The notes under the pieces are model-generated. The model had not been told where the DNA came from and ran no database searches. It saw only the letters and a program-made list of their open reading frames with translations. DNA of 64,000 nucleotides, taken from positions 1,488,001 to 1,552,000 of the forward strand of contig NZ_JBHZRC010000001.1 in the NCBI RefSeq assembly GCF_043641075.1, in the 5' to 3' direction. A program made the position numbers and the translations under genes. Positions within the stretch are counted from its first letter, which is position 1, and the number at the start of each line of letters is the position of its first letter. The DNA is from Bacillus_BD oryzisoli_A. Its GTDB lineage: Bacteria; Bacillota; Bacilli; Bacillales; Cytobacillaceae. Of the stretch, positions 43,227 to 52,106 are shown in pieces.

Positions 43227-43574
43227 TTAGTTATCACCTGTAAAAAGACCGGTTATCATTTGAATGATTGTTTCCGTGATATGCGAAAGGGCATTTGCTA
43301 GGTTTTTTCCTAATGAAGAGAAAAAATTAAATGCTTTCATCTCTTCAAGCTCCTTTTTCTTCTGTTCTAAATCATGACTAGAAACATCATTTCCGAGAAT
43401 AGATGCCTCAAGTTCACCTTTACCGCTTTCCTGAAGAGTAAAAGCCCCTTTAAATTGGTCATCAGAATAGCCCTTCATTTTTTGGATTCCACCATTTGCC
43501 TGCTCCATGCCGAATAGAACAGAGACAAACATTAGTGCTGCTATCAGCATGGATTTTAGCATAAACATCTTCAT
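43227..43574 (-). CDS. yqxA: YqxA family protein (DUF3679)
   Basis: A 115-residue protein with an N-terminal signal or anchor segment (MLKSMLIAALMFVSVLFGM), an acidic middle and a C-terminal amphipathic helix. It sits between spoIIP and lepA, 17 bases after spoIIP, which is the position of yqxA in B. subtilis. Function is unknown; cotranscription with spoIIP suggests expression in the mother cell. Confidence 0.85.
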   Translation of the reverse strand: MKMFMLKSMLIAALMFVSVLFGMEQANGGIQKMKGYSDDQFKGAFTLQESGKGELEASILGNDVSSHDLEQKKKELEEMKAFNFFSSLGKNLANALSHITETIIQMITGLFTGDN

Positions 43575-43591
43575 AACCGGTCACTCTCTTT

Positions 43592-44794
43592 CTAGCTTTC
43601 GTTTGCTGGACTTGGATTTGTTCCATCCACTTTTTCTGCCTGCCAGTAATATTCACTTATTACCTCCGCCAACACCTCAGCAGAATTGTTTAATTCCTCA
43701 AAGGTATTATCAACACCGCCAAATTCAACGAGAATAGCCTTTTCAGATAAATCCTGGTTAAACTTACCATTTGTTCCTGCTCCTTTTTTAGTAAAAGAGC
43801 CCCTGCTTAAGCCTTTGTACTTTTGCTCGATTAAATCATGTAATTGATTGGCAAAGGCAAGGTTTTTTTCGTAGTTTGCATGTTCACCGCCAACAATAAA
43901 AGCTAGCTTGGCGTATGACTTACCATTTATCTCTTTTGTCGTATCCTGCTTTCTTCTGGAATCACGATGAATATCAATTAAATAGGTTAAATCATGATTT
44001 CCAGAAACAGCAGCTTCCACAACGGACCTAGATTCTTGATAGGATTGCGCATAGGTTAAGCCTTTACTTGATAGGTTTGCCTGTACGTCAGTTTTATCAA
44101 CCACTGTGCCAATCCCTCTTTCCTCGAGCTCTTCTTTAAGCTTGTCCCCAATGTTCGTCACATTTAATTGTGAATGAAAGGCCAGATCCGGATCCGTCAC
44201 ACCTTTCAAGTGCGGCAGGAAGGATTCACGATTATGAGTAAAATACACGTAGACCACTTTTCGATCTCCGGTTGTATTTGGAGGTGCATCAGGTGAATTC
44301 TCTGCTTGTCCACCAATTCCTTCAGTATTCTGAAGCGCTGCTTCCTTCTCAGTCTGCAAAACCTCAAGCGGTGGTGCTGATTCAATCGGCATATTCGTAT
44401 AGTTGGTACCTTCTCCTGCAACTAATATTTCTGTATCAAATAAAGAAAAGGCCGGCAGTTCTCTCCCTAGTAAACTACGTGGATCATCAAGGTTTACATT
44501 GGTTGAAAGCTTGAACAAGTATTGAGTAAACTCGGGAGTTGGACTTGATTCCGGCAATCCTTGTAAAAAGTAATGGTTTTCCCAGCCAATTAAATAATAG
44601 AGCATCTCTCCTGTTATATTCGTTGTAGCTGAATGAACAGATGATGATGCAGGCCTGTACTCTGGTTTTAGAACCGTTAATAAACCGCTAATCACAAAAA
44701 TAAATAGCAAAAAGCCTGCAAACCCTATAATCACTCTTAGCAAACTAGTTCCTTTAACAGTCACCATCAACTGGTCTGATTTAACAAATTTCAC
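43592..44794 (-). CDS. spoIIP: Stage II sporulation protein P
   Basis: Cell-wall amidase and endopeptidase of the SpoIID-SpoIIM-SpoIIP engulfment machine, about 400 residues. One membrane segment lies near the N-terminus (VIIGFAGFLLFIFVISGLL). A linker of low complexity follows, then the catalytic domain with VYFTHNRESFLPHL near 183, YLIDIHRDSRRK near 272, and LVEFGGVDNT near 370. I prefer GTG 44794, because GGAAGAGGTGG precedes it; a TTG 18 bases further upstream lies inside that ribosome binding site. In B. subtilis it is transcribed with gpr upstream; here two tandem repeats separate them. Confidence 0.9.
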   Translation of the reverse strand: MKFVKSDQLMVTVKGTSLLRVIIGFAGFLLFIFVISGLLTVLKPEYRPASSSVHSATTNITGEMLYYLIGWENHYFLQGLPESSPTPEFTQYLFKLSTNVNLDDPRSLLGRELPAFSLFDTEILVAGEGTNYTNMPIESAPPLEVLQTEKEAALQNTEGIGGQAENSPDAPPNTTGDRKVVYVYFTHNRESFLPHLKGVTDPDLAFHSQLNVTNIGDKLKEELEERGIGTVVDKTDVQANLSSKGLTYAQSYQESRSVVEAAVSGNHDLTYLIDIHRDSRRKQDTTKEINGKSYAKLAFIVGGEHANYEKNLAFANQLHDLIEQKYKGLSRGSFTKKGAGTNGKFNQDLSEKAILVEFGGVDNTFEELNNSAEVLAEVISEYYWQAEKVDGTNPSPANES

Positions 44795-44861
44795 TTGTTC
44801 CACCTCTTCCAAGCAAGTCTACTAATTTATATGTACTTGCTAGAGAAGGTAGAACAATTTA

Positions 44862-45131
44862 ATGCGGAAGCGCCTTGCTCACCCCCGACAAGCACAAGAC
44901 GAGCATCTCGGAAAGGTGTTCTTTACCTTTCTGAGATGATTGGCTTGTGACCTCGAGGGGGTAGGCGCTGCAGCTGGATAACATTTAAATGCGGAAGCGC
45001 CTTGACCAGCCCCGACAAGCATAAGACAAGCCGGCGAGAAGGTTGTTCTTTAACCTTCTTGACGGATTGGCTTATGACATCGAGGGGCTAGGCGCTGCAG
45101 CTGGATAACATTTAAATGCGGAAGCGCCTTT
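44862..45131. repeat. Two tandem 127-bp structured repeat units plus a partial third
   Basis: Units run 44862-44988 and 44989-45115, each starting ATGCGGAAGCGCC and ending GGCGCTGCAGCTGGATAAC; a third copy is cut after 16 bases (45116-45131). Each unit folds into one long hairpin: outer stem AGCGCC/GGCGCT, then CCCCC/GGGGG or GCCCC/GGGGC, then CACAAG/CTTGTG or CATAAG/CTTATG, then an apical stem that differs completely between the units but remains paired. This fills most of the 386-base gap between gpr and spoIIP; I see no gene in it. Confidence 0.85.
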
Positions 45132-45143
45132 ATAACGAATTTA

Positions 45144-45170
45144 CCAAAAACCGCCACATATGGTGGCGGT
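45144..45170 (-). terminator. Terminator after gpr
   Basis: On the minus strand ACCGCCAC pairs with GTGGCGGT around CATAT and is followed by TTTTGG, ten bases beyond the gpr stop codon. Confidence 0.75.
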
Positions 45171-45180
45171 GGTACTTCCC

Positions 45181-46299
45181 TTATCTTGTATAGAATCCTG
45201 TATTACCCTGATCGATAGAGCTATGCAGACTGGCATTCAGTCCATTGGCCAATAAATTAGCCATATCTTCAATAAAAACATCAACTTCTTTCGGTGTGAC
45301 CATCAGATTATGGCCGAGTGGCGCCAATACCTCATAGATTAATTTACGCTTTTCCTCATCCTCTAGTGTCCCAACCATTCCTAAGAAGGTTTTTCGATGA
45401 TGCTCCTCAGGTAAATCTTCCTCCGTCAGTTTCTTACGTTTTCCAAATGTCATACCAGCCGGCGCTAATGCTCGTGATGGCCGGTTTCCTTCACGAAGCT
45501 CTTTTCCAAAATGCTTGAGAATAAAATCAATTGTATCGCTCGTAATGGAAACAGCGTCCACAACAGTCGGAACTCCGATAGCGAAGGTAGGAATTCCCAG
45601 CGTTTCCTTACTTAACTCTTTTCGCTTATTTCCTACCCCAGATCCTGGATGAATACCTGTGTCAGATATTTGAATAGTAGAATTGACTCTCTCAATTGAT
45701 CTTGCCGCTAATGCATCTATCGCAATGACGAAATCCGGCTTCGTCTTTTCCACTACACCAAAAATAATATCGCTTGTTTCAATGCCGGTTAGCCCCATTA
45801 CCCCTGGAGAAATAGCGCTAACCGGTCGAAATCCCTCTTCGACACTTTCAGGCTGAAGCTGATAAAGATGCCTTGTAACAAGAATATTTTCACATACCTG
45901 CGGCCCTAACGCGTCTGGTGTTACATTCCAGTTACCTAGACCAACTACTAAACATGAGGCATCCTCCTTAATTCCACTCTGGCTTAAAAAATGAGAGAAT
46001 TCCCTCGCAAATACCTCCTCAACCTTTTGTTGCAGCTCTGTATTACTCTGTCTAATCCCAACTACTTCGATTGTTAAATATTTGCCTTCTTTTTTCCCGA
46101 TTACCTTCTCGCCTTCTTTTGTAACCTCGACATAAGAAATTTTTATATCATTTTCTTCCTTTTCTTTAATAATGACACCTTCTATGTGTGAAAGATCTTC
46201 CTGTTCACCAATATTTCTTTCACTAAGGACCATCTCCTTAGCTTCAATGGCAAGATCTGTACGAACAGAATATTGACTTAAATCAATAGATTCCTTCAA
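45181..46299 (-). CDS. gpr: Germination protease Gpr
   Basis: Gpr degrades small acid-soluble spore proteins when spores germinate. The product has 372 residues, made in the forespore as a zymogen. The N-terminal sequence SVRTDLAIEAKEM contains the autoprocessing site, which resembles the cleavage site in its own substrates. Conserved core segments include VGLGNWNVTPDALGP near 124 and DTGIHPGSGVGNKRKEL near 213. The start is TTG with a GGGGGG ribosome binding site six bases upstream. I could not identify a convincing sigma-F or sigma-G promoter by eye. It diverges from rpsT. Confidence 0.96.
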   Translation of the reverse strand: MKESIDLSQYSVRTDLAIEAKEMVLSERNIGEQEDLSHIEGVIIKEKEENDIKISYVEVTKEGEKVIGKKEGKYLTIEVVGIRQSNTELQQKVEEVFAREFSHFLSQSGIKEDASCLVVGLGNWNVTPDALGPQVCENILVTRHLYQLQPESVEEGFRPVSAISPGVMGLTGIETSDIIFGVVEKTKPDFVIAIDALAARSIERVNSTIQISDTGIHPGSGVGNKRKELSKETLGIPTFAIGVPTVVDAVSITSDTIDFILKHFGKELREGNRPSRALAPAGMTFGKRKKLTEEDLPEEHHRKTFLGMVGTLEDEEKRKLIYEVLAPLGHNLMVTPKEVDVFIEDMANLLANGLNASLHSSIDQGNTGFYTR

Positions 46300-46438
46300 A
46301 ACAATCCCCCCTTATCATTTATTAATTATCTTTGCCGAAAAAATGGAAATCATTCAAAATCATGACTGATGCATATAGCAAAATATAAGTTAACATTATT
46401 TAGCAGGAGGGAAACTATCGCAAAATATATCATGAGTA

Positions 46439-46467
46439 TTGCAATATCGACCTGTATTTGATAAAAT
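46439..46467 (+). promoter_or_regulatory. Sigma-A promoter of rpsT
   Basis: TTGCAA (46439-46444) and TAAAAT (46462-46467) are separated by 17 bases, about 80 bases before rpsT. Confidence 0.7.
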
Positions 46468-46544
46468 ATCATTTGTTGCAATTGGGTTATTGAATGTAAA
46501 TCGAGTTCATATAATCTCGATGCTTTTCTTAGGAGGTGAACCGA

Positions 46545-46811
46545 ATGCCAAATATTAAATCTGCAATCAAACGTGTAAAAACAACTGAAAAAAAGAATGC
46601 GCAAAACAATATGATTAAATCTGATATGCGTACTGCTGTGAAAAAAGTTGAAGCGGCAGTTGTTAATAACGATGCTACTGCAGCAACAGGCACTTATGCA
46701 GAAGCTGCACGTAAGTTAGACAAAGCAGCTGCAAAAGGTCTTATCCATAAAAATGCTGCTGCGAGAAAGAAATCTCGTCTAATGAAAAAAATGAACATTT
46801 TAAATGCATAA
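46545..46811 (+). CDS. rpsT: 30S ribosomal protein S20
   Basis: S20 of 88 residues, starting MPNIKSAIKRVKTTEKKNAQ and rich in Lys and Ala. ATG 46545 is preceded by TTAGGAGGTGA; a longer in-frame start would lie inside that site. It is the only gene on the plus strand in this stretch, convergent with holA and divergent from gpr, as in B. subtilis. Confidence 0.97.
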   Translation: MPNIKSAIKRVKTTEKKNAQNNMIKSDMRTAVKKVEAAVVNNDATAATGTYAEAARKLDKAAAKGLIHKNAAARKKSRLMKKMNILNA

Positions 46812-46817
46812 TTAAAA

Positions 46818-46850
46818 TAAAAAGGCTGTCCCTTTAGGACAGCCTTTTTA
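46818..46850. terminator. Bidirectional terminator between rpsT and holA
   Basis: AAAAAGGCTGTCC pairs with GGACAGCCTTTTT around a five-base loop. It serves both convergent genes; its 3' arm overlaps the last codons of holA. Confidence 0.92.
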
Positions 46851-47861
46851 TTTTAACTTAAGCAAAAACAATTCTATTAATAATTCCTTATTCATTTTTC
46901 CAGTTTTCATTTGATAATCTGCATCAGCCAATTGTTTCATAATTCGGGTAAGTTCTTCCTCGGTAAATTTTTGTGCTTGTCCTGCTGCAAGCTTCACACG
47001 AAAAGGGTGAATTTTAATGTGTGTCGCAATTTGCTTTTGCCCATAGCCTCGTTTTGCTAATTCCTTCACTTGATAAATCAGTCGAAATTGGTTTGTTATA
47101 ACAGCTAAAATTTTGATTGGCTCTTCATTAAGTTTTAATAAATCATAATAAATCCGTAAGGCATCCCCAATGTTTCGCGAAACTATTTTATCTACTAATG
47201 TAAAGATATTCTGCTCTAAGGAACGCGAAACAAGATGATCAACTGTTTGTCCATCGATAGTTAACCCTTTTCCGATGTATAAAGCAAGCTTGTCTACTTC
47301 GCTTGTCAGCATAAATAGGTTTGTCCCCACCAGTGTTAACATCAATTCCACTGCTTCAGGTGCGATTGTTACTCCATTATATTCAGCCCTCGAGCGAATC
47401 CAATTTTTTAATTCTGCTTCAGATAATTTATTTGCTTCAAACGTAACAGCACTCTTCTTCAATGCTTTCGTTACCTTTTTTCGCTCATCCAATTTTTCAT
47501 AGGGTGCGACAAATACAACAATTGCATAAGGTGAAGGCTCCTGTATATAAGCCTCTAGCCTCGATATATTATGTTCAACCTTATCCTTTGTCTTTTCAGC
47601 CGTTAAAAACTGCGGATTATGTAAAAAAATTAGCTTTCTCTCCCCCATAAACGGAAAGGTTTCAGCATCTTCAAGCGCCAGTTCAATTGGTGTCTCAGCA
47701 AGATCATAGCTGGATAAATTAAACTCAACCTCATCATCATGTAGCACTTGCTTGATAAGCAGCTGTTTTGTTTCATTAATGAGAAAAGACTCTTTCCCAT
47801 ATAATAAATAAACAAGCGCAAATTCTTTTCTTTTTATTGACTTCCATAATTCAAAAATCAT
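46848..47861 (-). CDS. holA: DNA polymerase III subunit delta
   Basis: HolA of 337 residues, the clamp-loader subunit that opens the beta clamp. The AAA+-like fold is indicated by VYLLYGKESFLINET near residue 16, DAETFPFMGERKLIFL near 66 and the C-terminal helical collar with EEPIKILAVITNQFRLI and GYGQKQIATHIKIHPFRVKL. Two adjacent ATGs (47864 and 47861) follow CGGAG; I chose the second because the B. subtilis protein begins with the equivalent residue (MVFDVWKS). Confidence 0.93.
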   Translation of the reverse strand: MIFELWKSIKRKEFALVYLLYGKESFLINETKQLLIKQVLHDDEVEFNLSSYDLAETPIELALEDAETFPFMGERKLIFLHNPQFLTAEKTKDKVEHNISRLEAYIQEPSPYAIVVFVAPYEKLDERKKVTKALKKSAVTFEANKLSEAELKNWIRSRAEYNGVTIAPEAVELMLTLVGTNLFMLTSEVDKLALYIGKGLTIDGQTVDHLVSRSLEQNIFTLVDKIVSRNIGDALRIYYDLLKLNEEPIKILAVITNQFRLIYQVKELAKRGYGQKQIATHIKIHPFRVKLAAGQAQKFTEEELTRIMKQLADADYQMKTGKMNKELLIELFLLKLK

Positions 47862-47945
47862 CATCCTCGCTCCGATCAATAATCAATACCTTATATCATT
47901 TAATTCTATCGTAAAGAAGCAAAGAGGATTTGACAAGTAATCTAA

Positions 47946-47978
47946 AGGAATTGGTACTAAAGGGTTGCACCAATTCCT
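47946..47978. other. Hairpin in the holA-yqzM gap
   Basis: AGGAATTGGT and ACCAATTCCT form a perfect ten-base stem with a 13-base loop. A second small palindrome, TGACAA-CTG-TTGTCA, lies about 100 bases to the right. The 315-base gap between holA and yqzM holds no other feature I can support. Confidence 0.5.
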
Positions 47979-48176
47979 AATCTATATTGAACGCCAGCTT
48001 CTACGTCCTAGGAAACATAAAAGCTTGACGGTATCACGATACCTATATTTTTGTCCTGAAGTATTTCATATATTAGTGACAACTGTTGTCAATTAAGGAA
48101 GTGTGCTCACTTGAGGTGTAGATTTTTTCTTTCTAATCGCTTATACTATTATCAGAATATTAGGGGGGGAAAAATT

Positions 48177-48311
48177 GTGAACGAATTTGAACAAAATGTA
48201 CAGAGTAAACGTAATGATGCAATCGATTCTGGGGTAGGTTTTATTGTTTCGTTTGGATTTTTCGCAACATTATTTATTATCGCAACAGTTGTTAAATTTA
48301 TTGGATCCTAA
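48177..48311 (+). CDS. yqzM: Small membrane protein YqzM
   Basis: A 44-residue protein beginning MNEFEQNVQSKRNDAIDSGV and ending in one membrane helix (IVSFGFFATLFIIATVVKFIG). It is a close match to YqzM of B. subtilis in length and sequence and occupies the same place between comEC and holA. The start is GTG 48177 preceded by AGGGGGGG. Function is unknown. Confidence 0.93.
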   Translation: MNEFEQNVQSKRNDAIDSGVGFIVSFGFFATLFIIATVVKFIGS

Positions 48312-48332
48312 TATATTACATAGTTCCAATTA

Positions 48333-48361
48333 GAGAGACTACATTTTGTGGTCTCTTTTAT
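48333..48361 (+). terminator. Terminator after yqzM
   Basis: AGAGACTAC pairs with GTGGTCTCT and is followed by TTTTATTTT. A short fragment matching the inverse of GCGGAAGC.CCTTG (the repeat family near 45 kb) lies just beyond it at 48369-48396. Confidence 0.8.
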
Positions 48362-48368
48362 TTTGCTT

Positions 48369-48396
48369 ATCGGGCCTTAGCAAGGTGCTTCCGCTT
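48369..48396. repeat. Fragment of the GCGGAAGCGCC repeat
   Basis: The segment CGGGCCTTAGCAAGGTGCTTCC, continuing GC, is the inverted, mutated counterpart of the first 25 bases of the 127-bp repeat (GCGGAAGCGCCTTGCTCA). It lies between yqzM and comEC. Confidence 0.5.
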
Positions 48397-48413
48397 TTCT
48401 TATTTGTTTTATC

Positions 48414-50735
48414 CTATGGGTTATGAACAGAAAAGGTGCCTGACTCTTTTTTAAATGTGTATGTAATAGCCCCATTTACATCTGTTCTGAACAACTTTAT
48501 TTTCCTTTTTTCCAATCTTTCGATTACTTCAGGGTTGGGGTGGCCGAAGGTATTGTTTTTTCCAACGGAAATGACAGCCACCTTGGGTGACAGCTGATCA
48601 AGAAATGTCTCTGTAGTTGATGAACTGCTGCCATGATGCCCAACCTTTAGAACATCTACAGAAAGCTGAGAATAGTTCTCCATCAACAATAATTCTCCCT
48701 CCTCTTCGAGATCTCCAGTAAACAGCCAGGAAAGACCTCCCAGCTTTGTATGCAGAACAAGTGAATGATTATTATTTGCCACCATACTCTGTTCCTTCGG
48801 AGATAATACATAAAAGTGACTTCCATCAACCTGCCAACTGTCACCAACGTGTGCATACCTAATTTTTATTTTCTCTTTAGAAGCTATTTGGATCAGTTCA
48901 GTTTCTAAACCATTTTTTTCCTTTACATCAGGCAGCACTACTTCATGAACCTTCAGTTCACTCATAACCGCTTTTGCACCACCAGCATGGTCCATATCCC
49001 CATGCGTCAAAATAAGCTTATCAATCGTAGTTACGCCTTTACTTTTTAAAAAGGGGACAACCGTATCCTTTCCCACTTCATACCCTTCTCTGACCTGCCA
49101 GGGCTCTTTTTCAAATAACCTGTTTCCGCCCGTATCGATTAAATAGTTCCCTTTTCCATAGGGGAGTCTAATATAGATAGAATCTCCTTGCCCGACATCC
49201 AAAAAGGTAACCTCCCCTATAGAGGAAAGGCTTGTCACGGAATATTGTCCAATAAAAAGGACACAAGGCAGCAAAAATAGAAGGTATCTTTTTACTCCGG
49301 ATAACCCCTTTTCCCACAAGACAAAGAATAAGAAAATCCCCCAACAATACAGGAAAAGAAGCGGCAGGGCCGGCCGACCTAATATAATCGTATTCCATGG
49401 AAGCAATGAGATTTTCTCAGTTATTTGATTCGTTAGTATAATCAGTTGATTTAACGGAATAAGCAAAGGATCAAGATTACTGCCAAATAGCAAATGAAGA
49501 AGAAAACCAAATAATACATATGGAAGTAAAACAACATTAAAAAGAGGAATATACAGCAGATTTACAAAAAGAGTACTAATAGAGAACTCGAAGAAAAAAT
49601 ACAAAAGCAACGGAGCAGTAATAACCATAGATAGAAAAGAGGTTACTAACAGGAGGGAAACTGGATGTTCATGCCTTTTTAATAAATATTCGGATGAAAG
49701 AAGCAATGTAAAGGTTACTAGAAAAGATAGCTGGAAGCCAATATTATAAATGGCGAAGGGAGATACAAGCAAGTACAGGATAAAAGTCAGACATATGACA
49801 TCTAATGGCTTTAACTGGTGATGGTTCCCCCACCTTTTACCTATCAATAGCAGCATGGTCATAAGTACAGAACGATTAACCGATGGGGTTGCACCTGTTA
49901 TTATACAATAGACAGGTAAGCAAACAATCAGTAGAACGAGGCTTTTCTCTCTCGTGATTCCAATCCGAAGAAGAAAATAGTTTACAATAGCTACAATAAT
50001 GGCAATATGCAGCCCAGAAATAGCTAATAAATGGACAAGTCCGAGGTCTCGATAATGATCCATTTTGTCGGATGAAATCAGGTCACTTGTCCCAAAAAGA
50101 AGTGCTGCAGCTAATGGCACAGTTTCCTTTGGAAAAAATGTTTGTACATAGCGAATACCGTATGCACGAACTTTTTTTAACGAAGTCATAAAGGTTGAAT
50201 CCCGCTGACAAGTATTCAAATTTATTTGGTCAGGCTCAAGGATCCAATAAATATGATTTTGCTTTAAATAGTTTTTATAATCAAAGGCATTTTCATTTGT
50301 TGCTGCAGAAGGCTCTTCTAGTTTTCCTTTTACGCGGCAAACCAACCCGGGAGATAAATGCTGTTGTAAGTTTTGCTTCTCTTTCTCCGAATGGATACGG
50401 TATCTTACAACGAGAGTTTCTGATTTTCTACGGTCAAGAACCTTTATTGTCAGCAGGTCCCCATTCACTTTTCCAATTTCATTGAAGAAGAGTGTAAAGC
50501 TTTGTTCTCTTCCTGTCAAATTCGATTTATTATTAGCAAGCTCTATTTCAGCTCTTATGAAAAAGATCGTAAATAAACAGATACAAGCGGTTACATGTAT
50601 GAAACGATACTTCTTTCTTTTAATCAGAAAAAACAGGTACATACTAAACGTAATCAAGAATAGAGGAAAACTTTGAAATGAAGCCATAATCCCTAAAAAG
50701 GTAGTAATAGCATAAAAAACTCCGATATTATTCAT
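48414..50735 (-). CDS. comEC: DNA internalisation channel ComEC
   Basis: Competence protein of 773 residues that forms the membrane channel for transforming DNA. The N-terminal part holds the soluble OB-like domain (about 60-190) after two membrane helices. The Competence domain follows, with LVHLLAISGLHIAIIVAIVN near 232 and about eight membrane helices to residue 490. The C-terminal metallo-beta-lactamase domain has VTFLDVGQGDSIYIRLP near 512, LTHGDMDHAGGAK near 580 and VGHHGSSSSTTE near 690, with the expected metal ligands. It is the last gene of comEA-comEB-comEC. The terminal domain is intact, so DNA uptake may be functional. Confidence 0.95.
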   Translation of the reverse strand: MNNIGVFYAITTFLGIMASFQSFPLFLITFSMYLFFLIKRKKYRFIHVTACICLFTIFFIRAEIELANNKSNLTGREQSFTLFFNEIGKVNGDLLTIKVLDRRKSETLVVRYRIHSEKEKQNLQQHLSPGLVCRVKGKLEEPSAATNENAFDYKNYLKQNHIYWILEPDQINLNTCQRDSTFMTSLKKVRAYGIRYVQTFFPKETVPLAAALLFGTSDLISSDKMDHYRDLGLVHLLAISGLHIAIIVAIVNYFLLRIGITREKSLVLLIVCLPVYCIITGATPSVNRSVLMTMLLLIGKRWGNHHQLKPLDVICLTFILYLLVSPFAIYNIGFQLSFLVTFTLLLSSEYLLKRHEHPVSLLLVTSFLSMVITAPLLLYFFFEFSISTLFVNLLYIPLFNVVLLPYVLFGFLLHLLFGSNLDPLLIPLNQLIILTNQITEKISLLPWNTIILGRPALPLLFLYCWGIFLFFVLWEKGLSGVKRYLLFLLPCVLFIGQYSVTSLSSIGEVTFLDVGQGDSIYIRLPYGKGNYLIDTGGNRLFEKEPWQVREGYEVGKDTVVPFLKSKGVTTIDKLILTHGDMDHAGGAKAVMSELKVHEVVLPDVKEKNGLETELIQIASKEKIKIRYAHVGDSWQVDGSHFYVLSPKEQSMVANNNHSLVLHTKLGGLSWLFTGDLEEEGELLLMENYSQLSVDVLKVGHHGSSSSTTETFLDQLSPKVAVISVGKNNTFGHPNPEVIERLEKRKIKLFRTDVNGAITYTFKKESGTFSVHNP

Positions 50736-50840
50736 CTATCCGGACTCCTCTTTCATACGGAGTACATTACTTATGAGTTTCATTAACTGCCTCAACAACA
50801 AAACACAATAAGCAATCCTCCGTATATAACAACAGTCAAC

Positions 50841-51272
50841 CTACGCTTCTTCTTTTCTAGGCAAATGAACCACTTCAATATCCTTTAAAAAGAATTCATT
50901 CCATTTGTTTGGATAGGCATCCCGGTATACAATTCGCGCTATCCCTGACTGGGCAAGTGTTTTGGCACATTTTTCACAAGGTTCATGTGTCACATAGGCT
51001 GTTGCACCTTTTAGTAGGCCTCTATCCGCATGGAGGACCGCATTCTCTTCAGCATGAAGTGTACGGATACATCGACCTTGCTCATTAATTAGACACCCTG
51101 CATCTTCACAATGGTCATGACCATGAATAGAACCATTATAACCAGTAGATGCAATGTGTTTATCCTTTACAATAACACAGCCTACATGAAGCCTTGGACA
51201 AGTAGAGCGTGTCCCAACTTCTTCTGCAATATCTAAAAAATAATCATCCCAGCTTTTCCTGTTCATTGTCAT
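50841..51272 (-). CDS. comEB: ComEB, dCMP deaminase family protein
   Basis: Deoxycytidylate deaminase-like protein of 143 residues, which is shorter than the 189-residue B. subtilis protein. Zinc and catalytic motifs are present: RTLHAEENAVLHAD near 70 (His and catalytic Glu) and THEPCEKCAKTL near 96 (PCxxC). It should convert dCMP to dUMP; its role in competence is secondary (a polar localisation role has been described for the B. subtilis protein). I chose ATG 51272, which follows AAGGAGAAGG. An alternative ATG lies two codons downstream. Confidence 0.9.
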   Translation of the reverse strand: MTMNRKSWDDYFLDIAEEVGTRSTCPRLHVGCVIVKDKHIASTGYNGSIHGHDHCEDAGCLINEQGRCIRTLHAEENAVLHADRGLLKGATAYVTHEPCEKCAKTLAQSGIARIVYRDAYPNKWNEFFLKDIEVVHLPRKEEA

Positions 51273-51348
51273 GAATGTCCTTCTCCTTCTATACAATCAA
51301 ATTCGAATCTGTCAATAATTGTACCATGACTCCTGAAGTAGCACTATC

Positions 51349-51996
51349 CTAGTTAACGGTAATATGTTCTTTTAGCTTTTCAAACGTTTTTTCGCCAATT
51401 CCGCTTATCTCCATTAGATCCTCTATCGAGCGAAAGCGACCATTCGTTTCACGATATTCTATGATGGCAGCTGCCTTCGAGGGACCTACACCGGGCAAGA
51501 CTTGTAATTCTGTATCAGAAGCACTATTAATATTAACGAGAGATTTCCCTGCGGATGCTGTAACAGAGGTCATGCTGCCCTGCACTTCCTCGGTCAATGA
51601 ACTGTTATCTCCTATAACAGGAATATACAAGACCATTTCATCTGCAACTCTCATGGCAAAATTAATGCTATGTTGATCTGCCGTATCAAGCAGTCCTCCT
51701 GCTTGATTGATGAGGTCTTGGACACGATCACCCGCAAAGGCTTTATATACTCCAGGAGATGCAACCGCTCCTTTTACATCGACCATTATCCGTTCCTTTT
51801 CTTCACTTGATTGATCCTTTTCCTGAACATTCTGCCGGTCCCCAAAGGGCTCGCCATTTTCTTCTAACCAGTCATCACTTAAAGCATCTTCTGTAACATC
51901 CTTTTCTGATGGGACGAGAAAATAAATTCCAATCGTTACCGCAACTAAAATAACAATTAATAAATACATCTTATTCCCTTTTAACCATTCCTGCAT
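51349..51996 (-). CDS. comEA: Competence DNA receptor ComEA
   Basis: Membrane-anchored DNA receptor of about 215 residues. It has an N-terminal membrane helix (MYLLIVILVAVTIGIYFLV, about 10-28), an acidic linker, a SLBB-type domain (MVDVKGAVASPGVYKAFAGD near 71-90), and a C-terminal helix-hairpin-helix DNA-binding domain (VNINSASDTELQVLPGVGPS and ISGIGEKTFEKLKEHI). ATG 51996 follows AAAGGA by nine bases. It is the first gene of the comE operon and diverges from comER. Confidence 0.93.
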   Translation of the reverse strand: MQEWLKGNKMYLLIVILVAVTIGIYFLVPSEKDVTEDALSDDWLEENGEPFGDRQNVQEKDQSSEEKERIMVDVKGAVASPGVYKAFAGDRVQDLINQAGGLLDTADQHSINFAMRVADEMVLYIPVIGDNSSLTEEVQGSMTSVTASAGKSLVNINSASDTELQVLPGVGPSKAAAIIEYRETNGRFRSIEDLMEISGIGEKTFEKLKEHITVN

Positions 51997-52106
51997 GTAG
52001 AACATTCCTTTCTGCTTTTAATTAAAGGGTTTTTTGAATAAGCATAAATCCAAGAATTTACACATAGCATGATATGAGAGTGGGTCTGTAAAGGAGGGGT
52101 GGTACA

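Noticed and set aside
44862..45131. CRISPR array
   Set aside because: There are only two full units of 127 bases, with no short direct repeats or unique spacers and no cas genes nearby.
46300..46360. Sigma-G promoter for gpr
   Set aside because: TGAATG and a distant AAAGATAA are too weak a match to the consensus to support a call.
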